Positions 15,520 through 24,707 of a stretch of DNA of 64,000 nucleotides are shown piece after piece; within the stretch, counting starts at the first letter, position 1, and every line of letters begins with the position of its first letter. A program made the translations under genes and the position numbers. A model generated the notes under the pieces. It worked only from the letters and a program-made list of their open reading frames with translations, was not told the DNA's origin and ran no database searches. The stretch comes from Cohnella zeiphila (GTDB lineage Bacteria > Bacillota > Bacilli > Paenibacillales > Paenibacillaceae), in the NCBI RefSeq assembly GCF_014212055.1, contig NZ_JACJVO010000015.1, forward strand, positions 33,649 through 97,648, in the 5' to 3' direction.

Positions 15520-17583
15520 CTACAATCTCCGAATTCGAATCAAAGCCGAGGATTCCTCCTCCATCTTGGCGAATGGGAGGCCCCGAAAGAGGAGTTCGAT
15601 CCCGGCATGCGTTTCTGCACGCTCCTCTTGCGACCAGGTCAGCTCATAACGGGCGTCCGCGGCGAGTTCACGCAGCTTCAAGGTGCGCGAAGGCTCGGCG
15701 CCGGCTAGACGGAAGACGAACAGCAGGTGCTCGTCCTCCGCCGGGAGGCTGTATTGGAACGCGCTCCAACGATCGCCGCGGCCGTCATGGAGAGGCTGGC
15801 CGGTGAGGCGGTACAGGTCGGCTTCCCGGACGAAGCGGCGTACAAGCTGCCGATAGTCGGCGATATGGAGCCTTAGGCGCTCGGCTATCCATGAAGGCAG
15901 TTCGGGCAGCTTCTGAGAGATGCCAAAACCGTGCAGCATCGAGATGCGGGTATAACAATCGAAGCGCTCGGGAGTCAGGGACGGGTCGCTAGCCCGGAAT
16001 CGCTGATTCGGATGTTCTCCCCTCCACTCCGAATAGCTCCAATGCAGGCAAGCGTCCGGAGCGAGGAACGTGGAGGCGCCCCAGAACACCTGAAGACTGT
16101 GCTCCGGCCAATCGGGGTCGCTCAGGAATGTCGTGTGAGTATGCCTCGCCATGCCAAGGTCGATTCGCAAGCCGCCGGACGCGCAATTTTCCAATAGCAC
16201 CTCGGGAAAATCGGCGCGCACGCGGTCCAATACGGCATAGTAGCCCCGGTAATGCTCATAGAGACCGTCGCCGGGGCCGTGTCCGTGATCGTCGCACCCG
16301 CAGCCCGCTCCGGGGTCCAGGTTGAAGTCCAGCTTGATCCAATCGCAGCGATAATCTCGGATCAGCTGCGCGAGCGTATGATAAGCCCACTCGCGGACCT
16401 GCGGATTGCCGAAACAGAGATAGCCTAGAGAAGCGCCGTCCCGGCGGGCGACGAAATCCGGATGCTCTTCCGCCAGCTTGGCCCGCTGCCCGACCGCCTC
16501 GATCTCGCACCACAGCCCGAACTTCATGCCTTTCGCGTGAACGGCGTCCGACAGCGCCCGAATGCCGCCCGGGAACCGGGAAGCGTTGACGAGGTCCCAG
16601 TCTCCCCGGTAATCGTACCATTGCGTCTCTCCATCCGAAGGGCCGAACCACCCGGCGTCCAGCGTGCACACTTCAACGCCCAGGTCAGCCGCGCTTTCCG
16701 CGTTCGCCAAGAACGCTCGCTCGTTGATGTCCTGATCCTCGTAGCTCCACCAGTGGTTCCATTCCGCCGGCAGCACGCGGGACAGCCCGTTGCGCGGATA
16801 CCAGTGGTTCCGGCCCACGCGGGCGTAATCGACGGACACGGAGTTCAGGTCCGCGCCGCTTCCGAGCGCGACGGCGACATGAACGCTCTCGAAGGAATCG
16901 CCGGAATCAAGCTCTTTGCCGAACGACCAATCGCTCAGCCCCGCGCTGAGACTCAGCTCTCCCTTATCCCCTTTTTCCAGCCGAATGATCCAGTTGCCGG
17001 ACCACATGGGCGATACGTTCAGCAGTTCGCCGTCTTCCCGTACCAGCGTCGCCCACGGATGCTTGCCTTTGGAAGAACGGCCATACCTGGTTTCCAAGAT
17101 AACGCGTTCCCCCACCGGCTCGGCCGCAGGCTCGAACTCGTTGCCCCAGTCGCTGGAGAACGACAGAAGCTGCCATTCGCCGGGAACGAACGTGAGCGCC
17201 AGGGAGTCCACTCGTTCCAGCCGAACGGTCCGCCCGCCGCGATTGCGGACGACGATCCACTTTTCGAGCAGCGCCGTTCCCTCGTAGCGAACGAGATGGC
17301 TCTCGATCTCCAAGCCGGAAGCGGGCTCGAACAGCACGACGGCCGTATGCTTCGCCCCGGCGGCCGCTGGCAGCTCGCGCGTCTCCACGACCTGCAAGCG
17401 GTCCGACCGTCCGTCGATCCGCTCCTTTCCTGCATACACGGCGAAGTCGGGGCCCGGCCCGCCTCCTTCCCCCGTCCAGGGCACGGCCCCGCGGCGGCCG
17501 AATTCAGCCAGCGCGATGCCGCCATCCAGCCGAAGCCGATAGGTCAGCCGGTCGTCCGATAGATCCAACAGCCTGATGCTCAT
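15520..17583 (-). CDS. Alpha-galactosidase, GH36 family
   Basis: GH36 enzymes remove terminal alpha-linked galactose. The 687-residue product has an N-terminal beta-sandwich, then a TIM barrel with the family markers CTLDAGWFG (from residue 306), WCEIEAVG (358), the nucleophile Asp419 in WIKLDFN, ENCASGGLRIDLG (465) and the acid/base Asp489 in FLSDPDW. There is no signal peptide, so it acts in the cytoplasm. It is the first gene of an operon with the Gfo/Idh/MocA gene and has its own promoter at 17645-17672. No sugar transporter is linked, so uptake must be encoded elsewhere. Confidence 0.92.
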   Translation of the reverse strand: MSIRLLDLSDDRLTYRLRLDGGIALAEFGRRGAVPWTGEGGGPGPDFAVYAGKERIDGRSDRLQVVETRELPAAAGAKHTAVVLFEPASGLEIESHLVRYEGTALLEKWIVVRNRGGRTVRLERVDSLALTFVPGEWQLLSFSSDWGNEFEPAAEPVGERVILETRYGRSSKGKHPWATLVREDGELLNVSPMWSGNWIIRLEKGDKGELSLSAGLSDWSFGKELDSGDSFESVHVAVALGSGADLNSVSVDYARVGRNHWYPRNGLSRVLPAEWNHWWSYEDQDINERAFLANAESAADLGVEVCTLDAGWFGPSDGETQWYDYRGDWDLVNASRFPGGIRALSDAVHAKGMKFGLWCEIEAVGQRAKLAEEHPDFVARRDGASLGYLCFGNPQVREWAYHTLAQLIRDYRCDWIKLDFNLDPGAGCGCDDHGHGPGDGLYEHYRGYYAVLDRVRADFPEVLLENCASGGLRIDLGMARHTHTTFLSDPDWPEHSLQVFWGASTFLAPDACLHWSYSEWRGEHPNQRFRASDPSLTPERFDCYTRISMLHGFGISQKLPELPSWIAERLRLHIADYRQLVRRFVREADLYRLTGQPLHDGRGDRWSAFQYSLPAEDEHLLFVFRLAGAEPSRTLKLRELAADARYELTWSQEERAETHAGIELLFRGLPFAKMEEESSALIRIRRL

Positions 17584-17644
17584 CCGTCAAAGCCCCTCTC
17601 TCAATACGTAATGGCGATGGACATCTGCTAGTCTTCCATTTTCC

Positions 17645-17672
17645 ATTGTAAGGGCTTATTTTTCTTTAACAA
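17645..17672 (-). promoter_or_regulatory. Probable promoter of the GH36 operon
   Basis: On the minus strand, TTGTTA (17667-17672) and TACAAT (17645-17650) are 16 bases apart, about 60 bases before the alpha-galactosidase start. Confidence 0.5.
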
Positions 17673-17713
17673 GAGACGGCGCGTATTCCTTGGCCACTTT
17701 CGATAAATACGAA

Positions 17714-17743
17714 TAACCCCGCGAACCCTGCGGCTGCGAGGTT
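17714..17743 (-). terminator. Probable terminator of the van operon
   Basis: On the minus strand, AACCTCGC and GCGGGGTT pair with one mismatch around a GC-rich loop and are followed by ATTCGTATTT. It lies about 45 bases after the vanT stop codon. Confidence 0.5.
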
Positions 17744-17789
17744 AACCGTCCATCATCAAGCTCCGAAGCCGCTGCCAAGCGGGAGCAGG

Positions 17790-19937
17790 CTATACGTACC
17801 TTCTGGCCACCCGAGCGCCGATCGAAGTCACCGTCTCGTTGGAGATCGTTCCGGTCCAGCCGGCGACTTCTTCCGCCGTGATGCATTCGTCTCCGTCCGC
17901 TCCGATCAGCGTAACCGTGTCGCCGGGGCGAACCTCCCCGATGCCCGTCACGTCGGCCATCATCTGATCCATACAGATGCGGCCGACGATAGGCGCCCGC
18001 CGTCCGCGAACGAGGACGCAGCCGCCGCGCTCCGACAGCTCGCGGGGAACGCCGTCGGCGTATCCGATCGAGACCGTCGCCACGACGCTGTCGCGAGAGG
18101 CGGCATAGCTCATGCCGTAGCCGACGTGCTCGCCGGCTCGCACCGTCTCCACGCGCGTAACCGTCGCTTTCAGCGCGAGCACCGGACGCAAGTCAATGCC
18201 GGCCGCCTTCTTGTCGCGCTCGTTGGCGAGCAGCCCGTACAGAGCGATGCCCGGGCGGACCAAGTCGAACCGCAGCTCCGGATAGTTCAAAATGCCGTAG
18301 CTGCTCTGCAGATGAACCGGCCCCGGATCGAATCCGGCGGCTCGCACTTCGGCCACCGCACGGAGGAACCGGTCGATCTGCCCCCGGGTGAACGCGACGG
18401 CTTCCGGCTCCGTCCCGTCCGCCGCGGCCAGATGGCTGAACGTCCCCGCTACCCGAAGCCGGCTGTGCCGGTACATCGACAGCACTCGCTCGATCCGGCC
18501 GGACGGTTCGCCGAGCCGGTTCATGCCGGTGTCGATTTTCACGTGAACGGCGAGCCGGTGCCCGCTGGCCTGCAGCCGCTCCGCATCGTCGGCGCTGACG
18601 ACCGTCTGCATCAGCTTGAAGCGGACCAGGTCGGTCAGCCGATGCGACGGCGTATAGCCGAGCACGAGGATGTCCCCTCTCAGGCCTCCCCGCCGCAGCG
18701 CGATCCCTTCGTCGACCTCGGCCACCGCGAAGAAACGTACGCCCGCCTTATAGAGCCGCTTGGCGATCGGCACGCCGCCGTGGCCGTAGGCGTCGGCCTT
18801 GACGACCGCCATCATCTGCGTGCCGCCGGGCAGCAGGCTTCCGAGCGCGCCGATGTTATGTTCCAGATGCCCCAGATCGATCTCGGCCCAAGCCCGCGAA
18901 GGGATGTTCCCCGTCTTCCTTCTTCGCTTCCGAAGACGATCCAGACAGACGACCGCCATCGACAATAAGGCCGAAAGGACGGATACCGACAAGAAATAGA
19001 CGAGACTGTTGCGGATCAGAAAGGGCACGAGTCCGGTCGCTTCCGCGATCCCGCGAAGCAAGACGATGGCAAGCGGGTGCAGCACGTACATCCAGGCGCA
19101 GATCGGCCGAAGCAGCCGGCGCTCGGCTCCGCCCCAGGCGAGCAGTAGCCGGAACAGAAAGTATGCGGCCGGAACCATCGCCGCGTACATGCTGTCGTGC
19201 CGCGGCCAGCCCGCCTCGTGAAGCGCCTTCCCTTCCGCCAGCAGCAGCCCCGAAGAGATCAGCAGCATGCCCGCGTAGCCTCGAACAAACCCGGGGCGCA
19301 GGGGCCGTCTGGCGGCCAGCGCTCCCAGCGCGATATACAAGGGAGCGAAAAACAAACCATTCCGCGTATAATGGAATCCCTCGAAGAGAACATCGTAGAA
19401 CGACGAGAGAACGCCGGCTTTGGCGGTCAGCCCGTAATAGCTGTCGCCGAGCAATCCGAGCGCGTAGAGGAAAGCGGACGCGCCGAGCGTCCATCGGTCG
19501 GACAGAACGCCGCGCAGGCCATAGACGATGCACATGCCGAGCATGACCGCCGGAAGATACCACAGATGATACATCGTTCCGTTGAACGCGATATCCTCCG
19601 CGTAAGAGAGAACCCCTTTTCCCGAAGCGAAATACCCGTCGTACACGTTCAAAGGCAAGTACAGCAGCATTCCCGCCGCGTAGAACAGCCCGATTCGCGA
19701 CAGGAACCGGCCCAGCGCCGCGCGTTCTTGCCGCCGGTCATCTCTCGGCCTGCCGAAGAGGAAGTAGCCCGACACCATAAAAAAGAAGGCGTTGGCCAGC
19801 CGCGCCAAAACGCCGGAAAGCAGAAAATCGGCCGTCAAACTATACGAAGAAAGCGGACCGGTGTGATTGGCGACGACGAGCAGCGCGGCCGCCAGCCGGA
19901 AACGGTCCACCCCGCCGTAGCCGAGCTTAGCGGCCAT
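17790..19937 (-). CDS. vanT: Membrane-bound serine/alanine racemase, VanT type
   Basis: VanT makes D-serine for the altered cell-wall precursor ending in D-Ala-D-Ser. The 715-residue product has the VanT architecture: an acyltransferase-3-like membrane part (residues 1-335, about ten helices) fused to a PLP racemase (345-715). The PLP lysine is Lys380 in AVVKADAYGHG, and the catalytic tyrosine lies in GYGMSYAA. Near the C-terminus, TISN places Asn700 where alanine racemases have Tyr354 (Bacillus numbering); this exchange is the known mark of VanT serine racemases. The length is almost that of VanTG (712). It overlaps vanXY by 11 bases. No vanRS genes are adjacent. Confidence 0.92.
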   Translation of the reverse strand: MAAKLGYGGVDRFRLAAALLVVANHTGPLSSYSLTADFLLSGVLARLANAFFFMVSGYFLFGRPRDDRRQERAALGRFLSRIGLFYAAGMLLYLPLNVYDGYFASGKGVLSYAEDIAFNGTMYHLWYLPAVMLGMCIVYGLRGVLSDRWTLGASAFLYALGLLGDSYYGLTAKAGVLSSFYDVLFEGFHYTRNGLFFAPLYIALGALAARRPLRPGFVRGYAGMLLISSGLLLAEGKALHEAGWPRHDSMYAAMVPAAYFLFRLLLAWGGAERRLLRPICAWMYVLHPLAIVLLRGIAEATGLVPFLIRNSLVYFLSVSVLSALLSMAVVCLDRLRKRRRKTGNIPSRAWAEIDLGHLEHNIGALGSLLPGGTQMMAVVKADAYGHGGVPIAKRLYKAGVRFFAVAEVDEGIALRRGGLRGDILVLGYTPSHRLTDLVRFKLMQTVVSADDAERLQASGHRLAVHVKIDTGMNRLGEPSGRIERVLSMYRHSRLRVAGTFSHLAAADGTEPEAVAFTRGQIDRFLRAVAEVRAAGFDPGPVHLQSSYGILNYPELRFDLVRPGIALYGLLANERDKKAAGIDLRPVLALKATVTRVETVRAGEHVGYGMSYAASRDSVVATVSIGYADGVPRELSERGGCVLVRGRRAPIVGRICMDQMMADVTGIGEVRPGDTVTLIGADGDECITAEEVAGWTGTISNETVTSIGARVARRYV

Positions 19938-20784
19938 GGCGGTCGGAACGGCCGGCCGGGAAAGCCGTCGTCACGACGAACCCGTCCTTGTTGTTGCCGG
20001 ACAGCCGCCGGCAATCCTCGGGTACGGCCTCGGGAACCGGCACGTTCGTCCTATCGCCGGCCGCGGCGACGTACCCGATCTCGAACCTCGCTTCGCGATT
20101 CTCGTAGACCAGCCGCGAGCTGCCGCCGGCATGGACCTTGACGTACTCCGTATACTCTTCCAGGCACAGGCCTTCCCGCTCCATGATCGCCGAATGCGGA
20201 AACCCGACATAGCGGTAATGCCACGGCTCGCAGGCGATGCCCGTGATCGGCGTCTTCTCCTCCCGGTATCGCTGAACGAAGCCGAATTGCGCGGCGAGCC
20301 GCCGGAAGTCGGCGCAGACGCCGTTGTCTGGGAAATCCGGGCGGATATAGTCCGTGTCTTCCCCCGCCAATCCGACGTCCACGGCCAGCCCGGTCTGATG
20401 CTCGCTCGCCCCCGGCAGCGCGACGTAGCTGGCCGTAAAGGCGGCGCCGTTCTCGCGCAGCGAGTCCGCGTACAGCTTCTCTTGCGCTTCCCGGGAACGG
20501 TAGCCGCTGACGACGGAGATTCGCCCTCCCGCCCGGCACTCCCGCAGCAGAGCGACGAGCTGAGACAGGCATGCCCGCTCCAGCCGGATGCGCGGCTCTT
20601 CAGGCCGGTCCGTTCGCAAATACAGTTCGGGAACGGGGGCGAGATTCCGCGGAGGCACCCGAACGGGATGTTCGCGGTTCACGAGAACGAGCTCTCCTTC
20701 GTACATCCCTTCCCGCTTCAACGGCAGTACCGCCCCGCCGCCGGTATCCGCCGGCTCCAGCCGCGAACCGCGATCCGCCATCAT
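19927..20784 (-). CDS. vanXY: D,D-dipeptidase/D,D-carboxypeptidase, VanXY type
   Basis: VanXY enzymes remove D-Ala-D-Ala precursors by cleaving the dipeptide and the terminal D-Ala of the pentapeptide. The 285-residue product has the zinc and catalytic pattern of the family: Arg96 in SGYRS, SEHQTGLAVD with His129 and Asp136, and EPWHYRY with Glu186 and His189. The segment RPDFPDNGVCADFRR is typical for VanXY. There is no signal peptide, as expected for a cytoplasmic VanXY rather than a secreted VanY. The start codon overlaps the vanG stop as ATGA, and a second ATG follows at once. The C-terminal 80 residues are longer than the catalytic core needs. Confidence 0.9.
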   Translation of the reverse strand: MMADRGSRLEPADTGGGAVLPLKREGMYEGELVLVNREHPVRVPPRNLAPVPELYLRTDRPEEPRIRLERACLSQLVALLRECRAGGRISVVSGYRSREAQEKLYADSLRENGAAFTASYVALPGASEHQTGLAVDVGLAGEDTDYIRPDFPDNGVCADFRRLAAQFGFVQRYREEKTPITGIACEPWHYRYVGFPHSAIMEREGLCLEEYTEYVKVHAGGSSRLVYENREARFEIGYVAAAGDRTNVPVPEAVPEDCRRLSGNNKDGFVVTTAFPAGRSDRHGR

Positions 20785-21839
20785 GGCCGCGCCTCCCGGA
20801 CGGCCGCCTCGATCAGGCGGTCCAGCAGCTTGGGGAAGGAGATTCCGGCTTCCCGCATCATGCTCGGGTAGCGGCTTTTGGCCGTGAAGCCGGGAATCGT
20901 GTTCACCTCGTTGAACAGCAGCCGCCCGTCCCTGGCCAGGAACAGATCGACCCGGGCGAAGCCCGCGCAGCCGAGAACGCGGTAGATGCGCAGCGCGATC
21001 CGCCGTGCCGCTTCCGCCGTCTCCGGAGGGATCCGGGCCGGCAGATGAATGGCCGCGGTGGCCAGCGAATACTTCTCCGCGAGGTCGAAATACTCCCCGG
21101 CCAGCTCGATCTCGTCGATCTCTCCCGTCTCCGGCTGCGAGCCTCCCAGCACGGCGACCCCGAGCTCGACGCCGTCCACGTGCCGCTCGATGACCGCTTT
21201 GCCGTCATGCAGCAGAGCCGTCTCGATCCCCTGCAGCAATTCCCGCTCCCCGTAAGCTTTCGTAATGCCGATCGAGGAGCCCGAACGGGCCGGCTTGACG
21301 TAGACCGGATACCCGAATTCCTCCGCCTTCGCCAAGGCCGTATCCAGCGATTCGCCCGCCGCCAGCGTCCAGAAGGGGGCGACTTCGATGCCCGCCTCCC
21401 GAACCAGCATTTTGGACACCTCCTTGTCCATGCACACCGCCGACGACAGCGTTCCGCAGCCGACGAACGGCATGCCGGCCAATTCCAGCAGCCCTTGAAG
21501 CGTCCCGTCTTCACCGTTCCGGCCGTGCAGCACCGGAAAAACGGCGTCCAGCGGAGTGAAGCGGTATTCCGTGCCGACGAGCTCGATCAGCCCCTTCATC
21601 GTCCGGTTGACCGACAGGGTGGCGGGGACGCAGCCCGGATGCTGTCTCCATCGGTCTTTTCCGATCTCCCCGACATCCCCGTAATACCGGTACCAGCTTC
21701 CGTCCCTCGTAATGCCGACGGGGATCAGCTCGTACTTCTCCCGGTCCAAATGCGCCAACACGGCCGCCGCGGACGACAGCGACACGTCGTGTTCCGTCGA
21801 GCACCCTCCGAATAGAACTCCGATCGCCCATTTTCTCAT
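20781..21839 (-). CDS. vanG: D-alanine--D-serine ligase, VanG/VanC type
   Basis: The enzyme joins D-Ala to D-Ser for the pentapeptide that vancomycin binds poorly. The 352-residue ATP-grasp protein has the ligase start VLFGGCSTEHDVSLSSA, the HGRNGEDGTLQG signature (from residue 105), VKPARSGSSIGI (181) and NEVNTIPGF near the end. The omega loop reads EYFDLAEKYSLA with EKY at 255-257, as in D-Ala-D-Ser ligases. Housekeeping Ddl enzymes usually have a different loop sequence, and VanA/VanB lack the EKY. The order vanG-vanXY-vanT is that of known VanG operons. An unusual D-Ala-D-Ala ligase remains the alternative, but its neighbours make this unlikely. Confidence 0.87.
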   Translation of the reverse strand: MRKWAIGVLFGGCSTEHDVSLSSAAAVLAHLDREKYELIPVGITRDGSWYRYYGDVGEIGKDRWRQHPGCVPATLSVNRTMKGLIELVGTEYRFTPLDAVFPVLHGRNGEDGTLQGLLELAGMPFVGCGTLSSAVCMDKEVSKMLVREAGIEVAPFWTLAAGESLDTALAKAEEFGYPVYVKPARSGSSIGITKAYGERELLQGIETALLHDGKAVIERHVDGVELGVAVLGGSQPETGEIDEIELAGEYFDLAEKYSLATAAIHLPARIPPETAEAARRIALRIYRVLGCAGFARVDLFLARDGRLLFNEVNTIPGFTAKSRYPSMMREAGISFPKLLDRLIEAAVREARP

Positions 21840-22023
21840 CGCAGCCTGTCCCCTTGTTTATCGTATTGGCTTCTATGGTAACGGGCCGAATTTAGGAACG
21901 ATTGAAGACAAGCTTAGAAGAGTCTTACGAAAGGCTAAACATTTATTAAGAATTTGCGCGTAACCGTATCGCCCTCCGGGAAAAGCTAACTTGAACGCCA
22001 ACATCGCGCAGGAGGAATCTCAG

Positions 22024-22152
22024 GTGGAGAACACAAGCGATTTCGTACAGAAGGTGCAGGATAACCAGAAGAAGGCCGAGAAGAACAAGCATCAGGGAAA
22101 AGGGAACGAAGGCAACGTCCTCCCCGGCAAGCAGCACAGCACCAACAAATAA
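22024..22152 (+). CDS. Very small hydrophilic protein (42 aa)
   Basis: A GTG at 22024 follows AGGAGGAA at good spacing, and the ORF is closed by a strong terminator 20 bases after its stop codon. The 42 residues are rich in Lys, Gln, Asn and Glu (for example VQDNQKKAEKNKHQGKG) and contain no hydrophobic segment. Composition again recalls minor small acid-soluble spore proteins, like the 44-aa product at 8633, but this is only a resemblance. It is divergent from vanG, with 184 bases between the starts. Confidence 0.55.
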   Translation: MENTSDFVQKVQDNQKKAEKNKHQGKGNEGNVLPGKQHSTNK

Positions 22153-22170
22153 CGCCGCGCAGAACGGCAA

Positions 22171-22218
22171 GAAGCCGCATTCCCCAAGCGATCCCCCGGG
22201 AAATGCGGCTTCTCCTTT
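22171..22218 (+). terminator. Intrinsic terminator after the 42-aa gene
   Basis: GAAGCCGCATTCCC pairs with GGGAAATGCGGCTTC across a loop, with a TCTCCTTT tract behind. It may also serve the convergent rocF gene, which ends at 22227. Confidence 0.75.
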
Positions 22219-22226
22219 GCCGGCGG

Positions 22227-23129
22227 TTATAACAGCCTCCGACCCAGCAGGGCCGCGGCAAGCTCTGCCGCCAGCCTGGCCGTTCGTCCGCTCGGGTCCA
22301 GGCGGGGATTGACCTCCACGAGGTCCATCGAGACGGCCCGGCCGGACGCCGCCAGCGTCTCCATCGCCATCCGGGCTTCCCGGTAGCTGAGCCCGCCCGG
22401 CACCGGCGTGCCGACGCCCGGCGCTTCGATCGGATCCAGCGCGTCCATGTCGAGACTGACGTGCACGCCCTCCGATCCCCGGCCGGCGATCGCCAGCGCC
22501 CGCTCCATGACGGCTTCGATCCCTTCGCGGTCGATATCCCGCATCGTCAGGCAGGCGATTCCTTCCGCGCGAATCAGCTCCCGCTCGCCCGGATCAAGAT
22601 CGCGCGTGCCGACGAGCACGAGCCGGTCCGGCCGGATCGGCGCCGCGTCCGGCAGCGCCGACAGCTTCCACTCCGCCTGACCCAGCGCAACCGCCAGCGG
22701 AATGCCGTGCGCGCGGCCCGAAGGCGTCGTCCGCTCCGTGTTCAGATCGCCGTGGGCGTCGATCCAGACGACGCCCAAATCCCGTCGCCTCCGGGTCATC
22801 CCCGCCAACGAGCCGATCGCCACGCTATGGTCGCCGCCGACCACCAGCGGAAAGCATCCGGCGTCGTGCGCCCGGGATACGCGGTCGGCCACCGCCGAAG
22901 CCATCCGGCGCACCTCCGTCAAATGGCGGATGGGCCCTTGTTCCGCTCGCGTGCCGGACGGTACATGCGGCTTCGCTTCGACGGAGCCCGCCCATTCCGC
23001 TCCGGCGGCGGCGACCAGATCTTCCAAGCCGGCTTGAAGCACTCCCTTCGGCCCCAATTCGGCTCCCCGGCGTCCGCAGCCTTTCCAGAAAGGGACGCCG
23101 ATGACTTGCACCTTGCGACGGTCGTTCAA
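22227..23129 (-). CDS. rocF: Arginase
   Basis: Arginase splits L-arginine into ornithine and urea using two Mn ions. The 300-residue product has the metal-binding motifs GGDHSVAIG (from about residue 97), WIDAHGDLNT (120) and SLDMDALDP with the following GVGTPVPGGLS (near 222-245). The frame opens at a TTG at 23129 behind GGGGAGGGGAG; no ATG lies near. It follows rocD on the same strand after 66 bases, so arginine is turned into ornithine and then glutamate semialdehyde by one operon. Confidence 0.95.
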   Translation of the reverse strand: MNDRRKVQVIGVPFWKGCGRRGAELGPKGVLQAGLEDLVAAAGAEWAGSVEAKPHVPSGTRAEQGPIRHLTEVRRMASAVADRVSRAHDAGCFPLVVGGDHSVAIGSLAGMTRRRRDLGVVWIDAHGDLNTERTTPSGRAHGIPLAVALGQAEWKLSALPDAAPIRPDRLVLVGTRDLDPGERELIRAEGIACLTMRDIDREGIEAVMERALAIAGRGSEGVHVSLDMDALDPIEAPGVGTPVPGGLSYREARMAMETLAASGRAVSMDLVEVNPRLDPSGRTARLAAELAAALLGRRLL

Positions 23130-23195
23130 AGAGCTCCCCTCCCCTTCGGTTGCCCTCTTCCTTCGAATAGTCGTCTCATTGTCTATACGGCCGCC

Positions 23196-24398
23196 TCAAC
23201 CTGCCGGCGCATCAAGTTCGGTCTCGATCCGCTCCGCCGCCCAGTCGAGCTCGCTTTTCCGGATAATAAGCGGAGGCGCCAGCCGAATCGTCCGCTCGTG
23301 CGTCTCTTTGCAGAGCAGCCCGCGCTTCATGAGCCGCTCGCAGAACGGCCGCGCCGCCCGGTCCAGCTCGATGCCGACGAACAGTCCGCGGCCGCGAATC
23401 TCGCGCACATACGGGCTGCGAATGCTCCGGAGACGCTCCATCAGGTACGCGCCCAGCTCGTCGGAACGCTCGGCGAGACGCTCCTCCTCCGTCGCTTCCA
23501 ACGCCGCCAGCGCAACCGCGCAAGCGAGCGGATTGCCGCCGAACGTCGAGCCGTGCGAGCCGGGTTCGAACAGGCCAAGCACCTCCTCGTCCGCCGCGAC
23601 CGCCGACACCGGCAGAACGCCGCCTCCCAGCGCCTTGCCCAATACATAGACGTCGGGCACGACGCCCTCCCGGTCGCAGGCGAAGCGGCGGCCGGTGCGC
23701 CCGAAGCCGGTCTGAATCTCGTCGGCGACGAACAGGACATGATTCCGGGCGCACAGCTCCCGCGCGGCGGCCAAATAACCCGGAGGCGGCACGATGATGC
23801 CCGCCTCCCCTTGAATCGGCTCGACGAGGAACGCAGCCGTGTTCGGGCCGATCGCCCGCTCCAGCGCCGGCAAGTCGCCGTAGGGAACAAGCTTGAAGCC
23901 CGGCGTGAACGGTCCGAAGCCGCTGCGGTACTCCTCCGCCGACGAGAACGAAGTGACCGTCACCGTCCGGCCGTGAAAATTGCCCTCGCAAGCCACGATC
24001 TCGGCGGCGTCGGCGGGAACGCCCTTACGGCGGTAGGCCCAGCGCCGCGCCGCCTTGATCGCCGTCTCCACCGCTTCCGCCCCGGTGTTCATCGGCAATA
24101 TTTTGCTCTTGCCCGTGTAGGCCGCCAATTTCTCGCCCAGCCGAGCCAGCCTATCATTGTGAAAAGCCCGCGAGGTCAGCGTCACCCGGTCCGCCTGCTC
24201 CTTCAGCGCTTGGACGATTTTCGGATGGCGATGCCCGTGGTTCAGGGCGGAATAGGCGCTCAGCATATCCAGATACCGATTTCCGCCGGCATCCTCCATC
24301 CATACCCCTTCCGCCTTCGCGATCACGACCGGAAGCGGGTCGTAATTGCGGACGCCGTAGCGGTCCGCCAGATCGAGCCACTTTTGAGAGTCGTCCAT
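23196..24398 (-). CDS. rocD: Ornithine aminotransferase
   Basis: This PLP enzyme moves the delta-amino group of ornithine to 2-oxoglutarate, giving glutamate semialdehyde. The start at 24398 (MDDSQKWL) has GAGGAGGAGG upstream and gives 400 residues, the usual length; a longer frame to 24470 is rejected. Family markers are [55 protein letters not shown] and the PLP lysine in [10 protein letters not shown]. It is the first gene of a rocD-rocF operon. No RocR or AhrC gene is linked. Confidence 0.94.
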   Translation of the reverse strand: MDDSQKWLDLADRYGVRNYDPLPVVIAKAEGVWMEDAGGNRYLDMLSAYSALNHGHRHPKIVQALKEQADRVTLTSRAFHNDRLARLGEKLAAYTGKSKILPMNTGAEAVETAIKAARRWAYRRKGVPADAAEIVACEGNFHGRTVTVTSFSSAEEYRSGFGPFTPGFKLVPYGDLPALERAIGPNTAAFLVEPIQGEAGIIVPPPGYLAAARELCARNHVLFVADEIQTGFGRTGRRFACDREGVVPDVYVLGKALGGGVLPVSAVAADEEVLGLFEPGSHGSTFGGNPLACAVALAALEATEEERLAERSDELGAYLMERLRSIRSPYVREIRGRGLFVGIELDRAARPFCERLMKRGLLCKETHERTIRLAPPLIIRKSELDWAAERIETELDAPAG

Positions 24399-24486
24399 CT
24401 CCTCGGCCTCCTCCTCTCGCGCAACGCCTGCTCCATTGTATTCAGCGGGCGCGGGGAACGCTTCCGGCATGGGTAAGCACAGAACA

Positions 24487-24613
24487 AATCCCCCAAAAGT
24501 GACGTGATGCTCTGAAGTTAATTCCGATTACTTTTAGGGGAGCCCCCGATAAGAATCCCCCAAAAGTGACGTGATGCTCTGAAGTTAATTCCGATTACTT
24601 TTGGGGGAGCCCC
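24487..24613 (+). repeat. Tandem pair of 67-bp-spaced palindromic repeats
   Basis: Two nearly identical 60-bp copies (24487-24546 and 24554-24613) lie in the gap upstream of rocD. Each starts with CCCCCAAAAGT and ends with ACTTTT(A/G)GGGG, so each can fold on itself. They differ in one base, which breaks the pairing in copy 1 only. The inner 30 bases are identical. Confidence 0.9.
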
Positions 24614-24655
24614 TGGTTATCCACAGGAAAATTAATCGCATCATTTCCTAAACAA

Positions 24656-24687
24656 CGAAAAACCCGCCGGATGTCGAGTCCGGCGGG
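24656..24687 (-). terminator. Intrinsic terminator of ydjO
   Basis: On the minus strand, CCCGCCGG and CCGGCGGG pair around a 9-base loop and are followed by TTTTTCG. Confidence 0.85.
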
Positions 24688-24707
24688 CGGGAAAATCGAG
24701 CAAAGAG

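Noticed and set aside
21840..21960. VanR-type binding repeats before vanG.
   Set aside because: Short imperfect repeats (CGTAAGA and CTAAGCT) are present but do not match a known VanR site well enough to be claimed.
22461..24476. A 671-residue plus-strand frame opposite rocF and rocD.
   Set aside because: Arg-rich antisense frame opposite two enzymes with complete catalytic motifs.
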